From Mycobacterium sp. Aquia_216 (lineage in GTDB: Bacteria; Actinomycetota; Actinomycetes; Mycobacteriales; Mycobacteriaceae): DNA of 64,000 nucleotides. Shown piece after piece: positions 1-8,455 of the stretch. The stretch lies in assembly GCF_026723865.1 (NCBI RefSeq), contig NZ_CP113529.1, positions 2,480,001-2,544,000 on the forward strand, given 5' to 3'. The position numbers were made by a program, and so were the translations under genes. Numbering within the stretch: position 1 is the first letter of the stretch; every line of letters starts with the position of its first letter. The notes under the pieces were generated by a model that saw only the letters and a program-made list of their open reading frames with translations, was not told where the DNA came from and did not search any database.

Positions 1-389
1 AGCGGCTGATCGAATTGCAGGAGCAAATCTCCCTGGAGGGCAACCGCCAGCTGATCGGTCAGAGTGTCGAATTGCTGGTCGCCACGGGCGAAGGCCGCAA
101 AGACGCTCGCACGGCCCGCATGACCGGGCGGGCGCGCGACGGCCGGCTGGTGCACTTCGCCTGCAACGATGCCGCCGACACACCGGTGCGGCCCGGCGAC
201 ATCATCACCACGGCGGTCACCGAGGCCGCGCCGCACCACCTGATCGCCGATGCCGGCATCCGGACCCACCGTCGTACCAGAGCCGGCGACGCGCACGCCG
301 CCGGACAGCGACCGCGCGGTACCGGCTTGGGCATGCCCGGTATCGGGCCGGCCGCCAAACCAACCGAACCCCTTGGATGTGCCCGATGA
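1..389 (+). CDS. miaB: tRNA-2-methylthio-N6-dimethylallyladenosine synthase MiaB, C-terminal fragment
   Basis: Only the last ~128 codons lie in the window; the reading frame is open to the left edge. MiaB is a radical-SAM enzyme that methylthiolates isopentenyl-A37 of tRNAs, acting after MiaA, which is encoded downstream here. The visible part is the C-terminal TRAM domain: a '[22 protein letters not shown]' type start near nt 40-105, a conserved '[11 protein letters not shown]' core (nt 130-165) and '[14 protein letters not shown]' (nt 190-230). A low-complexity Arg/Gly/Pro tail follows. The stop TGA (387-389) overlaps the next gene's ATG as ATGA. The radical-SAM cluster is outside the window, so the assignment rests on TRAM features and synteny. 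Confidence 0.85.
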   Translation, partial: RLIELQEQISLEGNRQLIGQSVELLVATGEGRKDARTARMTGRARDGRLVHFACNDAADTPVRPGDIITTAVTEAAPHHLIADAGIRTHRRTRAGDAHAAGQRPRGTGLGMPGIGPAAKPTEPLGCAR

Positions 390-997
390 CGAAGGAAGAC
401 ACCGGCTTTGACGCCCTGCGCGCCGAGATCGAGGCCGCAGAGCGTCGCGTAGCACGCGAAATCGACCCCGGCCCAAGGGCGTTCATCGTCGCCATCCTGG
501 TGTTCGTACTGCTGGCATCGTTCATCCTGCCGCATACCGGCCAGGTGCGCGGCTGGGATGTGCTGTTCAGCAGCCACGGCGCCGGCGTGGCCGCGTTGTC
601 GCTGCCTTCGAAGGTGTTCTCCTGGCTGGCACTGGTTTTCGGTGTCGGATTCTCGATGCTGGCACTGCTGACGCGTCGCTGGGCGTTGGCCTGGATCGCG
701 CTGGCGGGCTCGTCATTGGCCAGCGCGACCGGCCTCTTGGCGGTGTGGTCACGCCAGACCGTGGCCGCCGGTCATCCCGGCCCGGGTGTCGGGTTGTTCG
801 TGGCATGGATCACCGTGATCCTGTTGACGTTCCACTGGGCCCGCGTGGTGTGGTCGCGCACGATCGTGCAACTCGCCGCCGAGGAGCAGCGGCGCCGTAT
901 CAGTGCCGAGCAGCAGTCCAGGACGCTGCTGGAAACCCTGGGTGACCAGGACACCCCCGATGCGGGGGCGCCTGGGGACCAGGCGGCGGGCCGCTAG
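386..997 (+). CDS. Conserved mycobacterial membrane protein (Rv2732c-like)
   Basis: 203 aa, function unknown. Start chosen at ATG 386, giving an ATGA overlap with miaB and a GGA at 375-377; an in-frame ATG at 377 would add three residues. The acidic N-terminus (~35 aa) is followed by about four hydrophobic segments at residues ~32-50, ~73-92, ~95-113 and ~127-150. A charged C-terminal tail contains '[16 protein letters not shown]', which may form a short coiled coil. The family sits next to miaB in mycobacteria. The stop TAG shares CTAG with the stop of the convergent DUF349 gene. Confidence 0.8.
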   Translation: MTKEDTGFDALRAEIEAAERRVAREIDPGPRAFIVAILVFVLLASFILPHTGQVRGWDVLFSSHGAGVAALSLPSKVFSWLALVFGVGFSMLALLTRRWALAWIALAGSSLASATGLLAVWSRQTVAAGHPGPGVGLFVAWITVILLTFHWARVVWSRTIVQLAAEEQRRRISAEQQSRTLLETLGDQDTPDAGAPGDQAAGR

Positions 998-2334
998 GAC
1001 CTGCGGGTCAGCGCCGCAGCGGCCGCTTCGGCCCATTGCCGCCATTGCTCGGCGTTGGCCTGTGCCTCCTGAGCTTCCTTCGTCCGGCCGGCCGCGGCCG
1101 CCTTGCGGGCCTGCTGCTCGTAGTGCTCGGCACGGGTCGCGAACTGTTCGGCCCGCGCCTGCGCCTCCGGGTCAGCCCAATTCGCTTCGCCGGCGTCGCG
1201 CACCTTCTTCTCGACGGCGCGCAGCCGCCGCTCCAGATCGGCCGACCGCTCCCGGGGCACCTTGCCGATCGCGTCCCATTTGTCGGCGATCGACCGCAGT
1301 GCCGCTCGGGCGGCTTCGTGGTTGCTGGTGTCGATCTTCTCGGCCTCGGCCAGCAGCGCCTCTTTGGCAGTGGCGTTGGTCTGGAATTCCGCGTCCTTTT
1401 CCGCTGTCGCGGCATTACGGGCGCTGAAGAACGAGTCCTGGGCGGCCTTGAAGCGACGCCACAGCGCGTCGTCGACCTCCCGGGTGGCGCGCCCCGCGGC
1501 TTTCCATTCGCTCAGCAGCTTGCGGAATTCGGCGCTGGTGCCGGCCCAGTCCGTCGACTGGGACATCTCTTCGGCCCGCTCGCAGAGTTGTTCCTTGGAC
1601 TGCCGCACGCCCGCGCGTTCGCGGTCCAACTCGGCGAAGTGAGAACCCCGGCGCCGGTTGAACGCCTCACGCGCCGCGGAGTAGCGCTTCCACAGCGCGT
1701 CGTCGACCTTGCGGTCCAGGCCGCTGATCGTCTTCCACTCGTCGAGGATCTCGCGCATCCGGTCGCCGGCGACTTTCCAGTGCGTCGAGTTGGCGGCCAG
1801 ATCCTCGGCCTCGGCGGCCAGCGCCTCCTTGCGGGCGGTCTGAGCGGCCCGGTGCTCGTCGCGCCGGGAGCGATCAGCGGCCACCGTGGCGTCGGCGTGC
1901 TCGACCAGGGTGCTCAGCCGGCGCGCGAGCCCGTCGATATCGCCCAGCACCGAGGCCGTCGGCAACGTCTCGGCGAGCGCGACGGCGCTGGCTTTGATCT
2001 TGCGCGCATCGCCGCTTCCGGAGGCCAGTCGCTCCTCCATCAGCGTGACCTCGGTGCTCAGGTCGTCGAATCGCCTGCCGAAGTGGGCGAACGCGGCGTC
2101 CCGGTCGCCGGCCTGCCAGGAGCCGATTATGCGTTCGCCGGCGGAGCTGATCAGCCATACCGTTCCGTCGTCGTCGACGCGTCCGAACTTGTGCGGATTG
2201 CTGGCCGGCGGCAACACCACCGGGGGAGCGCTCGGGCGCGGTGTCGGCCCTGGACCGGGACGCGGACCCGGACGTGGTCCGGGACGTGGCGCCGGCTTGG
2301 GCGCGTCGCTGGAGCGGGGCTCGTCGTCGGTCAT
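994..2334 (-). CDS. DUF349 domain-containing protein (Rv2731-like)
   Basis: 446 aa. The N-terminus (residues ~10-45) is Pro/Arg/Gly-rich with repeated PGPR units. The rest is made of repeated DUF349 helical modules: '[24 protein letters not shown]' and '[31 protein letters not shown]' are the signature W-K...DD.LW.RF copies, followed by '[22 protein letters not shown]'. The charged Lys/Glu/Ala pattern predicts long coiled coils. DUF349 proteins have no established enzyme activity. Start ATG 2334 is chosen because sequence upstream in the open frame is Arg/Ser-rich and not protein-like. Convergent with the preceding gene, the stops overlapping in CTAG. Confidence 0.85.
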   Translation of the reverse strand: MTDDEPRSSDAPKPAPRPGPRPGPRPGPGPTPRPSAPPVVLPPASNPHKFGRVDDDGTVWLISSAGERIIGSWQAGDRDAAFAHFGRRFDDLSTEVTLMEERLASGSGDARKIKASAVALAETLPTASVLGDIDGLARRLSTLVEHADATVAADRSRRDEHRAAQTARKEALAAEAEDLAANSTHWKVAGDRMREILDEWKTISGLDRKVDDALWKRYSAAREAFNRRRGSHFAELDRERAGVRQSKEQLCERAEEMSQSTDWAGTSAEFRKLLSEWKAAGRATREVDDALWRRFKAAQDSFFSARNAATAEKDAEFQTNATAKEALLAEAEKIDTSNHEAARAALRSIADKWDAIGKVPRERSADLERRLRAVEKKVRDAGEANWADPEAQARAEQFATRAEHYEQQARKAAAAGRTKEAQEAQANAEQWRQWAEAAAAALTRRS

Positions 2335-2778
2335 GCGCTGGTCACACCCTTTCGCGCGGTCGCTGTCCCGCGCACCTGCCGCGCGTAGCGGCACCCGTAC
2401 CGTCTGGAGAATTGTGCGGCTTTGCGGCCTATCAGCAGCTGCTCCGTCACCGATTCCACCAGTATTCAAGCAGCTTGGCGGGCCGGATGCCGCAACCTGA
2501 TGGTCACCGTTGGGACAGCCGGCTGTGTAACAGTGGGTGCACCCAGCATGTTTACTCACCACCCGTCTCGACTTCGGAGAGAATCCGCTTACGGACAAGG
2601 TGGATATCGCCGCTTTGCTCGCGTGGAGTTCGGCGGTTGTGCGTCGCGATCGGCGGCATCTGCCAGCAACGTGCGACACACCGGATTATCGACCCGCCGC
2701 TCGGCCAAGTGCAGCTGTTCGCCAAGCTGGCACGCAATCTGCGGTGGGCGTGCTGATCCTGATCGGGAAGCAGGCGGT

Positions 2779-2943
2779 GTGCAGAACCAGGTTTCGTTGC
2801 TGCTGGTGCAGGCGTTGCTGGTGCTGTCGCTGCTGTTCGCCGCGGTGAACGCGATCGTCACGGTCGGCAACCCGCGGGCCGGCCATGGCGCTCGAGGGTG
2901 CCGCCGGTCAACCGGCGTAGTACGTCCGCGCCGCCTCGGGTAA
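2779..2943 (+). CDS. Possible small membrane peptide or gene remnant
   Basis: A 54-codon frame from GTG 2779 begins 'VQNQVSLLLVQALLVLSLLF' and continues 'AAVNAIVTVGN', a plausible single transmembrane helix. The remainder (residues ~32-54) is Arg/Gly-rich and looks like unselected GC-rich DNA. A GGAAG at 2765-2769 lies ten bases upstream. A neighbouring frame ends in 'QLFAKLARNLRWAC' at 2756, so this may be a frameshifted relic rather than a working small protein. Nothing identifies a function. Confidence 0.25.
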   Translation: MQNQVSLLLVQALLVLSLLFAAVNAIVTVGNPRAGHGARGCRRSTGVVRPRRLG

Positions 2944-3316
2944 CAGTTCGATTGCACCGTCACCGGGGCCATTTGGCGACTTCGCGGCACCCGGTACCGT
3001 GACAAGACAAGTGGTGTTGTTGTTACTTGTGGGGTTAGAGGGGGGCGTGTCAAGAGAGCGAAGGTTTGGTCGTTGCGACGACCGCGTCGGTCGGTGGCGG
3101 ACCAGCGACAATCGTTGTCGGCGAGCAAACATGGGCAGGCGGTCGGCCGCCCGGCTGTGACACCATTGGGAGCGGTTCTCCGGTCCTATCGGGCGTCAGC
3201 CACCAGACACAGCCGTGCCACAGGTTCTGCATAGGTTTGTGAACTTAAGTATTGAGGATCCATCGAGTGCGTGGCTGTCCGTCCTAGATATGGGGAGTTA
3301 CAGCGCACACACGTCG

Positions 3317-3349
3317 GAAACGGTTTCGAAACGGGTAGTGAATACCCGT
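3317..3349. promoter_or_regulatory. Cluster of overlapping inverted repeats upstream of DMT-type gene
   Basis: GAAAC-G-GTTTC (3317-3327) overlaps the 10-bp palindrome GTTTCGAAAC (3323-3332). Directly after it is ACGGGTA-GTGAA-TACCCGT (3331-3349), a perfect 7-bp stem with a 5-nt loop. The cluster is 44-76 bases before the ATG at 3393, where an operator or 5'-UTR structure would act. No regulator is assigned. Confidence 0.4.
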
Positions 3350-3392
3350 CGCAGATAATGGCCCACGGGCCGCGCCGGGGAGGGGGTCGCAA

Positions 3393-4331
3393 ATGACAAA
3401 AACGGATGTCGCGGTTGTCCTCGCTTTGCTCGCCGCCTTCGCGTCGGCACTGGGAAATGTCGTCCGTCAGCGTTCAGCGCAGGAGATCACGGACAAACCG
3501 GTGGGCCACCTGGAGCTCTTCCGGATGTCGGTGCGCGACTCCAAGTGGTGGCTGGGGGCGGGTGGGGCCATCGGCAACTACGCACTGCAGGCCGCCGCGC
3601 TGACGCTGGGCTCGGTGATGCTGGTCACGTCGTTGCAGGTGACGGCCCTGCTGTTCGCCTTGCCGATCTACGCGCGCATGACCCGGCGCGCGGTCACCCG
3701 CTGGGAATGGACCTGGGCGCTGCTGCTGGCCGCCGCGTTGGCCGTCGTGGTCGTCGTCGGCGATCCGGATCCCGGTGCCTCGCGTGGCTCGGTGCAAACG
3801 TGGATGGTGGTGGCCCTGGTGATGGGCCCGGCGCTGGTGTTCTGCGTGTGGGGCGCGCGGAAGTGGCCCGGCTCGGTAGCCGCGGTGCTGCTGGCCATCG
3901 TGGCCGGTTCGTCGTTGGCGCTGTTCGCGGTGTTGACCAAGGCCGTCGTCGAGGTCGTCAGAGGTGGTGTCGGCGCGCTACTCACGGCGCCGGAATTCTA
4001 CGCGTGGATAGCTGCCGCGCTGGCGGGGATGATCTTTCAGCAGTCGTCGTTCCGTGCCGGCGCATTGACCGCCTCACTGCCGACCTCCGTGGTGGCCAAG
4101 CCGGTCGTCGGTTCGATCCTCGGCATGGCCGTGCTCGGTGAGTACCTGGACTGCAACGGGACGGCCAAGGTCGTTCTTGCCTTCGGAGTCGTGGTGGTGG
4201 TCGTCGCGACCATCGCGCTGGCCCGGGGTGAGGCCGCGACCATGTCGACCAGTTTCGCGGAGAAGCTGGCCAAAAAGGCACTGCGCAGATCCGCCGAGGT
4301 ACGCCTGGCCGAGGCCAAGTGCAGCGGCTGA
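3393..4331 (+). CDS. DMT-superfamily (EamA-like) integral membrane protein (Rv2729c-like)
   Basis: 312 aa with about nine to ten hydrophobic helices, for example residues ~4-22, 'GAIGNYALQAAALTLGSVML' (~55-75), 'LQVTALLFALPIYARM' (~80-95), 'WTWALLLAAALAVVVVVGD' (~107-125) and a last helix near residues 265-285. The layout and the 'VMLVTSLQVTALLFALP' and 'GALTASLPTSVVAKPVVGSILGMAVLGEYL' stretches match DMT-family small-molecule transporters. The substrate is unknown. The ATG at 3393 has a strong GGGAGGGGG (3376-3384) eight bases upstream. The charged C-terminal ~35 residues should be cytosolic. Inverted repeats upstream suggest local regulation. Confidence 0.8.
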   Translation: MTKTDVAVVLALLAAFASALGNVVRQRSAQEITDKPVGHLELFRMSVRDSKWWLGAGGAIGNYALQAAALTLGSVMLVTSLQVTALLFALPIYARMTRRAVTRWEWTWALLLAAALAVVVVVGDPDPGASRGSVQTWMVVALVMGPALVFCVWGARKWPGSVAAVLLAIVAGSSLALFAVLTKAVVEVVRGGVGALLTAPEFYAWIAAALAGMIFQQSSFRAGALTASLPTSVVAKPVVGSILGMAVLGEYLDCNGTAKVVLAFGVVVVVVATIALARGEAATMSTSFAEKLAKKALRRSAEVRLAEAKCSG

Positions 4332-4370
4332 CCGCTTACCTGTTGGCCTAGCGGGCGCCGACCCGTCGGT

Positions 4371-4376
4371 TAGTTT
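4371..4376 (+). promoter_or_regulatory. -10 element for leaderless LigB-like/miaA/dapF transcript
   Basis: TAGTTT fits the mycobacterial TAnnnT -10 consensus. The GTG start at 4384 lies eight bases after it, where transcription would begin, and there is no ribosome-binding site. This implies a leaderless mRNA. Confidence 0.5.
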
Positions 4377-4383
4377 GGGTGGC

Positions 4384-5079
4384 GTGCTGAGCGCCATCGC
4401 AATCGTTCCCGCCACACCGCTGCTTGTTCCCGAGCTCACCGGGTCAGCGGCTGCCGAGGTCGCCGACCTGGCCACCGCGGTGCTGGCGGCGGCCGCGCTG
4501 CTGCCGTCGCGGTGGGTCGTGATCGGCACCGGCGACACCGACGAGGTCGTGGGCCCCGACGGGATCGGCAGCTTCGGGGGCTTCGGCGCCGACGTGCGGG
4601 TCCGGCTCTCGCCACCCACCGGCGCGCCCCGCGAGCCGGTGGCCGACTTCCCGCTCTGTGCGCTGATCGCCGGCTGGCTGCGCGGCCACGCCCGGCCCGA
4701 GGCCGGCGCGCAGGTGCGTGTCTACCGCGGCGACCATCACGTCGACACCGCGCTGGCGCGCGGCAGGCAGCTGCGCACCGAGATCGACCGGGCGCCCGAT
4801 CCGGTCGGCGTGCTGGTGGTCGCCGACGGTGCGAACTCGTTGACACCCGGCGCTCCCGGCGGTTATGACCCCGACAGTCCCGATGCCCAGCTGGCCCTCG
4901 ACGACGCGCTGGCAAACGGCGACACGGCCGCGCTGGCCCGGCTGCCGGAGCGGATCCTCGGGCGGGTCGCATTCCAGGTGCTGGCCGGGCTGAGCGAGCC
5001 CGGGCCGCGTTCGGCCAAGGAGCTGTACCGGGGAGCGCCCTACGGAGTGGGGTACTTCGCCGGAGCCTGGCAGCTGTGA
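4384..5079 (+). CDS. Class III extradiol dioxygenase subunit B-like protein (Rv2728c-like)
   Basis: 231 aa. The N-terminus '[20 protein letters not shown]' and '[11 protein letters not shown]', followed later by '[23 protein letters not shown]', resemble the LigB/MEMO fold of class III extradiol dioxygenase B subunits, although a ring-cleavage substrate has not been shown for this small family. The GTG 4384 start has no Shine-Dalgarno and sits eight bases after a -10, consistent with leaderless translation. Its TGA overlaps the miaA GTG (GTGA, 5076-5079), so it probably heads a transcript with miaA and dapF. The position next to tRNA-modification genes is conserved in mycobacteria. Confidence 0.75.
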   Translation: MLSAIAIVPATPLLVPELTGSAAAEVADLATAVLAAAALLPSRWVVIGTGDTDEVVGPDGIGSFGGFGADVRVRLSPPTGAPREPVADFPLCALIAGWLRGHARPEAGAQVRVYRGDHHVDTALARGRQLRTEIDRAPDPVGVLVVADGANSLTPGAPGGYDPDSPDAQLALDDALANGDTAALARLPERILGRVAFQVLAGLSEPGPRSAKELYRGAPYGVGYFAGAWQL

Positions 5080-6011
5080 GGCCAGCCCCGCGACCGCTGG
5101 CGATCATCGGACCCACCGGGACCGGCAAGTCGCGGCTGGCCCTCGACGTCGTCGAGCGACTCAGCGGTGAGGTGAGTGCGGAAATCGTCAACGCCGACGC
5201 TATGCAGCTCTACCGCGGCATGGACATCGGGACCGCCAAGCTGCCCGTCGAACAGCGGCGCGGCATCCCACATCACCAGCTCGATGTCCTGGACGTCACC
5301 CAGACCGCGACCGTCGCCCGCTATCAGCGCGACGCCGCCGCGGATATCGAGGCCATCGCGGCCCGCGGCGCGGTACCGGTCATCGTGGGCGGTTCGATGC
5401 TCTACGTCCAATCGCTGCTCGACGACTGGTCGTTCCCGGCGACCGATCCCGCGGTGCGGGCGCGCTGGGAGCAGCGCCTCGCGGAGGTGGGGGTGGGTGT
5501 GCTGCACGCCGAACTGGCCCGCCGCGACCCGGCCGCCGCCGCGGCGATCCTGCCCACCGATGGCCGGCGCACGGTGCGCGCGCTCGAGGTGGTCGAGCTC
5601 ACCGGCCGGCCGTTCGCGGCGTCCGCGCCCCGCATCGGCGTTCCGCGCTGGGGCACTGTCATCGTCGGATTGGACTGCGAGACAACGATTCTCGACGAGA
5701 GATTGGCCCGGCGCACCGACACCATGTTCGAGCAAGGCCTGGTCGAGGAGGTGCGCGCGCTGCTGCTCGAGGGTCTGCGCGACGGAGTCACCGCCTCGCG
5801 CGCGCTCGGCTACGCGCAGGTGCTCGCCGCTCTCGAGGCCGACGACCCCGAAGCTTTGCGCGACGCCCAGGAGCAGACGTTCGTCGGCACCCGGCGCTAT
5901 GCGCGACGGCAGCGGTCGTGGTTTCGGCGCGATCACCGGGTGCACTGGGTGGACGCCGCCGATACCGGTTTGGTCGAGCAGGCTTTGCAGGTGTGGCGGC
6001 AAGTACTCTGA
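5076..6011 (+). CDS. miaA: tRNA dimethylallyltransferase MiaA
   Basis: 311 aa. MiaA transfers the dimethylallyl group of DMAPP to N6 of A37 in tRNAs reading UNN codons, producing the substrate for MiaB. Visible motifs are the P-loop '[20 protein letters not shown]' (residues ~8-27), '[20 protein letters not shown]' with the DxxQxY element, '[10 protein letters not shown]', and '[20 protein letters not shown]', the lid/substrate region. Length is normal. Start GTG 5076 overlaps the upstream stop, and dapF starts four bases after the TGA, so translation is probably coupled along the operon. Confidence 0.95.
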   Translation: MRPAPRPLAIIGPTGTGKSRLALDVVERLSGEVSAEIVNADAMQLYRGMDIGTAKLPVEQRRGIPHHQLDVLDVTQTATVARYQRDAAADIEAIAARGAVPVIVGGSMLYVQSLLDDWSFPATDPAVRARWEQRLAEVGVGVLHAELARRDPAAAAAILPTDGRRTVRALEVVELTGRPFAASAPRIGVPRWGTVIVGLDCETTILDERLARRTDTMFEQGLVEEVRALLLEGLRDGVTASRALGYAQVLAALEADDPEALRDAQEQTFVGTRRYARRQRSWFRRDHRVHWVDAADTGLVEQALQVWRQVL

Positions 6012-6015
6012 ACTG

Positions 6016-6894
6016 GTGATCTTCACCAAAGGGCACGGCACCCAGAACGACTTCGTGCTGCTGCCCGACGTCGACGCCGAGCTGCCGCTCACCGCGGCAC
6101 GGGTGGCCGCGCTGTGCGACCGGCGCCGGGGGCTGGGCGCCGACGGCGTGCTCCGCGTGACCACCGCGGGCGCCGCGACGAGGGCCGGTGTGCTCGATCG
6201 GCTGCCCGACGGGGTCAGCGCCGGCGACTGGTACATGGACTACCGCAACGCCGACGGGTCGATCGCCCAGATGTGCGGCAACGGCGTCCGGGTCTTCGCG
6301 CACTACCTGCGGGCCAGCGGCCTGGAGGCCCGCGACGAGTTCGTCGTCGGATCGCTGGCCGGCCCGCGGCCGGTCACCGTGCACCACGTCGATGCGACCA
6401 ACGCCGATGTCACGGTCGACATGGGCAAGGCCAACCGGCTGGGCAGCGGGGGACCGGCGTTCGAGGCGGTCGTCGGCGGCAGGCGGTTGCGCGGGTTGGC
6501 GATCGACGTCGGCAATCCGCACCTGGCGTGCGTCGACCCGCAGCTGAGCAGCGAGGAGCTCGCCGCGCTGGATGTCGCTGCGCCGGTGCAGTTCGACCGG
6601 GCGCAGTTCCCGGACGGCGTCAACGTCGAAGTGCTCACCCCGGCCGCCGGGGGCGTCGTGCGGATGCGGGTCCACGAGCGCGGGGTGGGCGAAACCCGTT
6701 CCTGCGGCACCGGAACGGTCGCGGCCGCGGTGGCCGCCCTGGCCGACGCCGGGGCCGACACCGGGACGCTGACCGTGCGCGTGCCCGGCGGCGACGTCGT
6801 CGTCACCATCACCGAGGCCACCAGCTACCTGCGCGGGCCATCGGTGCTGGTCGCCCGCGGGCAGATCAGCCATGCCTGGTGGAGCGCGCTGTAA
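6016..6894 (+). CDS. dapF: Diaminopimelate epimerase DapF
   Basis: 292 aa. Converts LL- to meso-diaminopimelate for lysine and peptidoglycan synthesis in the cytosol. The N-terminal '[18 protein letters not shown]' and the two catalytic cysteine motifs are present: '[13 protein letters not shown]' (~Cys86) and '[15 protein letters not shown]' (~Cys232). '[10 protein letters not shown]' and '[10 protein letters not shown]' are also typical. Start GTG 6016 lies four bases after the miaA stop with no strong ribosome-binding site, so coupling to miaA is likely. Followed by hflX. Confidence 0.95.
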   Translation: MIFTKGHGTQNDFVLLPDVDAELPLTAARVAALCDRRRGLGADGVLRVTTAGAATRAGVLDRLPDGVSAGDWYMDYRNADGSIAQMCGNGVRVFAHYLRASGLEARDEFVVGSLAGPRPVTVHHVDATNADVTVDMGKANRLGSGGPAFEAVVGGRRLRGLAIDVGNPHLACVDPQLSSEELAALDVAAPVQFDRAQFPDGVNVEVLTPAAGGVVRMRVHERGVGETRSCGTGTVAAAVAALADAGADTGTLTVRVPGGDVVVTITEATSYLRGPSVLVARGQISHAWWSAL

Positions 6895-6939
6895 TGCAGA
6901 TGCAATGCCGCCCGCGACGTGCCACCATCGAAAGTGGCT

Positions 6940-8379
6940 ATGACATTTCCTGATTCGCCCGACCCGGGCTCGCTAGATTCGACGCCCAGCGTCGGCGAAC
7001 TCGCCCTCGAAGACCGATCGGCGCTGCGGCGTGTCGCCGGCCTTTCCACCGAACTCACCGACGTCTCCGAGGTCGAGTACCGACAGCTGCGGCTGGAGCG
7101 CGTCGTGTTGGTGGGGGTGTGGACCGACGGCAGCGCGGCCGACAACCAGGCCAGCCTGGCCGAGCTGGCCGCCCTGGCCGAAACTGCCGGCTCGCAGGTG
7201 CTCGAAGGGCTCATCCAGCGCCGCGACAAGCCCGACCCGTCGACCTATATCGGCTCCGGCAAGGCACAGGAGTTGCGGGAGGTGGTCCTGGCCACCGGCG
7301 CCGACACCGTGATCTGCGACGGCGAGCTGTCCCCGGCGCAGCTGACCGCGCTGGAGAAAGCCGTCAAGGTCAAGGTGATCGACCGCACCGCGCTGATCCT
7401 CGACATCTTCGCCCAGCACGCCACCAGCCGCGAGGGCAAGGCGCAGGTGTCGCTGGCTCAGATGGAGTACATGCTGCCCCGGCTGCGCGGCTGGGGTGAG
7501 TCGATGTCCCGGCAGGCCGGTGGCCGCGCCGGCGGCAGCGGCGGCGGTGTGGGTCTGCGTGGTCCCGGTGAGACCAAGATCGAGACCGACCGGCGCCGCA
7601 TCCGCGAGCGGATGTCCAAGCTGCGCCGCGAGATCAAGGACATGAAGCAGGCCCGCGACACCCAGCGCAGCCGCCGGCTGCACGCCGCCTTGCCGTCCAT
7701 CGCGATCGTCGGTTACACGAATGCCGGCAAGTCCAGCCTGCTCAACGCGCTGACCGGGGCCGGGGTGCTGGTGCAGGACGCGCTGTTCGCCACCCTGGAG
7801 CCCACCACCCGGCGCGCCGAATTCGGCCCCGATTTTGGGGCGGCCGGGCGTTATACGATCACCGACACCGTCGGATTCGTGCGGCACCTGCCCACCCAGT
7901 TGGTCGAGGCGTTCCGCTCGACACTGGAGGAGGTCGTCGACGCCGATCTGCTGGTGCACGTCGTGGACGGTTCCGACGTCAACCCGCCCGCCCAGATCAA
8001 CGCGGTGCGTCAGGTGATCTCCGAGGTGGTCTCCGACCATAAGGGCGATCCGCCGCCCGAACTGCTGGTGGTGAACAAGATCGACGCGGCCAGCGATCTG
8101 ATGCTGGCCAAGCTGCGGCACGGGCTGCCCGGTGCGGTGTTCGTCTCCGCGCACACCGGCGACGGCATCGACGCGCTGCGCCGGCGGATGGCGGAGCTCG
8201 CGGCTCCGACCGACACCGCGGTCGACGTGGTGATTCCCTACGATCGCGGTGATCTGGTGGCGCGCGTGCACGCCGACGGTCGCGTCCAGCAGGCTGAGCA
8301 CAACTCCGAGGGGACGCGGATCAAGGCCCGGGTTCCGGTCGCGCTGGCCGCGAGCCTGCGAGACTTCTCCACTCGCTGA
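6940..8379 (+). CDS. hflX: Ribosome-associated GTPase HflX
   Basis: 479 aa from ATG 6940, which has GAAAG six bases upstream; GTG 6919 or 6934 are possible longer starts. HflX binds and splits stalled 70S ribosomes. The N-terminal HflX domain contains 'DPSTYIGSGKAQEL' and the Gly-rich 'GGRAGGSGGGVGLRGPGETK' linker. A coiled-coil segment ('RRRIRERMSKLRREIKDMKQ') follows, then the G domain: G1 'GYTNAGKSSLLNAL', G2 region 'ATLEPTTRR', G3 'DTVGFVRHLP', G4 'VNKID' and G5 'VSAHTG'. All GTPase motifs are intact. It lies in the miaA-hflX neighbourhood seen in many bacteria. Confidence 0.95.
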   Translation: MTFPDSPDPGSLDSTPSVGELALEDRSALRRVAGLSTELTDVSEVEYRQLRLERVVLVGVWTDGSAADNQASLAELAALAETAGSQVLEGLIQRRDKPDPSTYIGSGKAQELREVVLATGADTVICDGELSPAQLTALEKAVKVKVIDRTALILDIFAQHATSREGKAQVSLAQMEYMLPRLRGWGESMSRQAGGRAGGSGGGVGLRGPGETKIETDRRRIRERMSKLRREIKDMKQARDTQRSRRLHAALPSIAIVGYTNAGKSSLLNALTGAGVLVQDALFATLEPTTRRAEFGPDFGAAGRYTITDTVGFVRHLPTQLVEAFRSTLEEVVDADLLVHVVDGSDVNPPAQINAVRQVISEVVSDHKGDPPPELLVVNKIDAASDLMLAKLRHGLPGAVFVSAHTGDGIDALRRRMAELAAPTDTAVDVVIPYDRGDLVARVHADGRVQQAEHNSEGTRIKARVPVALAASLRDFSTR

Positions 8380-8396
8380 GCGCGACGCCGTCTGCC

Positions 8397-8416
8397 TACC
8401 AACCGTCTGGTTGGTA
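8397..8416. promoter_or_regulatory. Perfect palindromic operator before fadE20
   Basis: TACCAACC-GTCT-GGTTGGTA is a perfect inverted repeat (8-bp arms, 4-bp spacer). It directly precedes and touches a -10-like TATGTT (8417-8422), about 35-60 bases before the fadE20 ATG. Size and symmetry are typical of TetR-family operators. No candidate regulator gene is adjacent. Confidence 0.65.
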
Positions 8417-8455
8417 TATGTTGGGCGGCAGAATCCCATTCGCCGGAGGTCATCG

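Larger units (their letters stand above)
2335..3392. other. 1.06-kb region without a convincing gene
   Basis: No full-length gene is supported. Open frames exist on both strands, but their translations are Arg/Ser/Cys-rich and look like chance GC-rich ORFs. Short hydrophobic or helical stretches appear in shifted plus-strand frames between ~2690 and 2880, which could be remnants of a decayed gene. The right end (3230-3392) is less GC-rich and carries a cluster of inverted repeats before the DMT-type gene. H37Rv has a small hypothetical gene (Rv2730) in the equivalent place, by memory of gene order. Confidence 0.5.

Noticed and set aside
1036..2388. 450-codon plus-strand ORF opposite the DUF349 gene
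   Set aside because: Leu/Gly/Arg composition typical of antisense shadow in high-GC DNA; the minus frame has clear DUF349 repeats.
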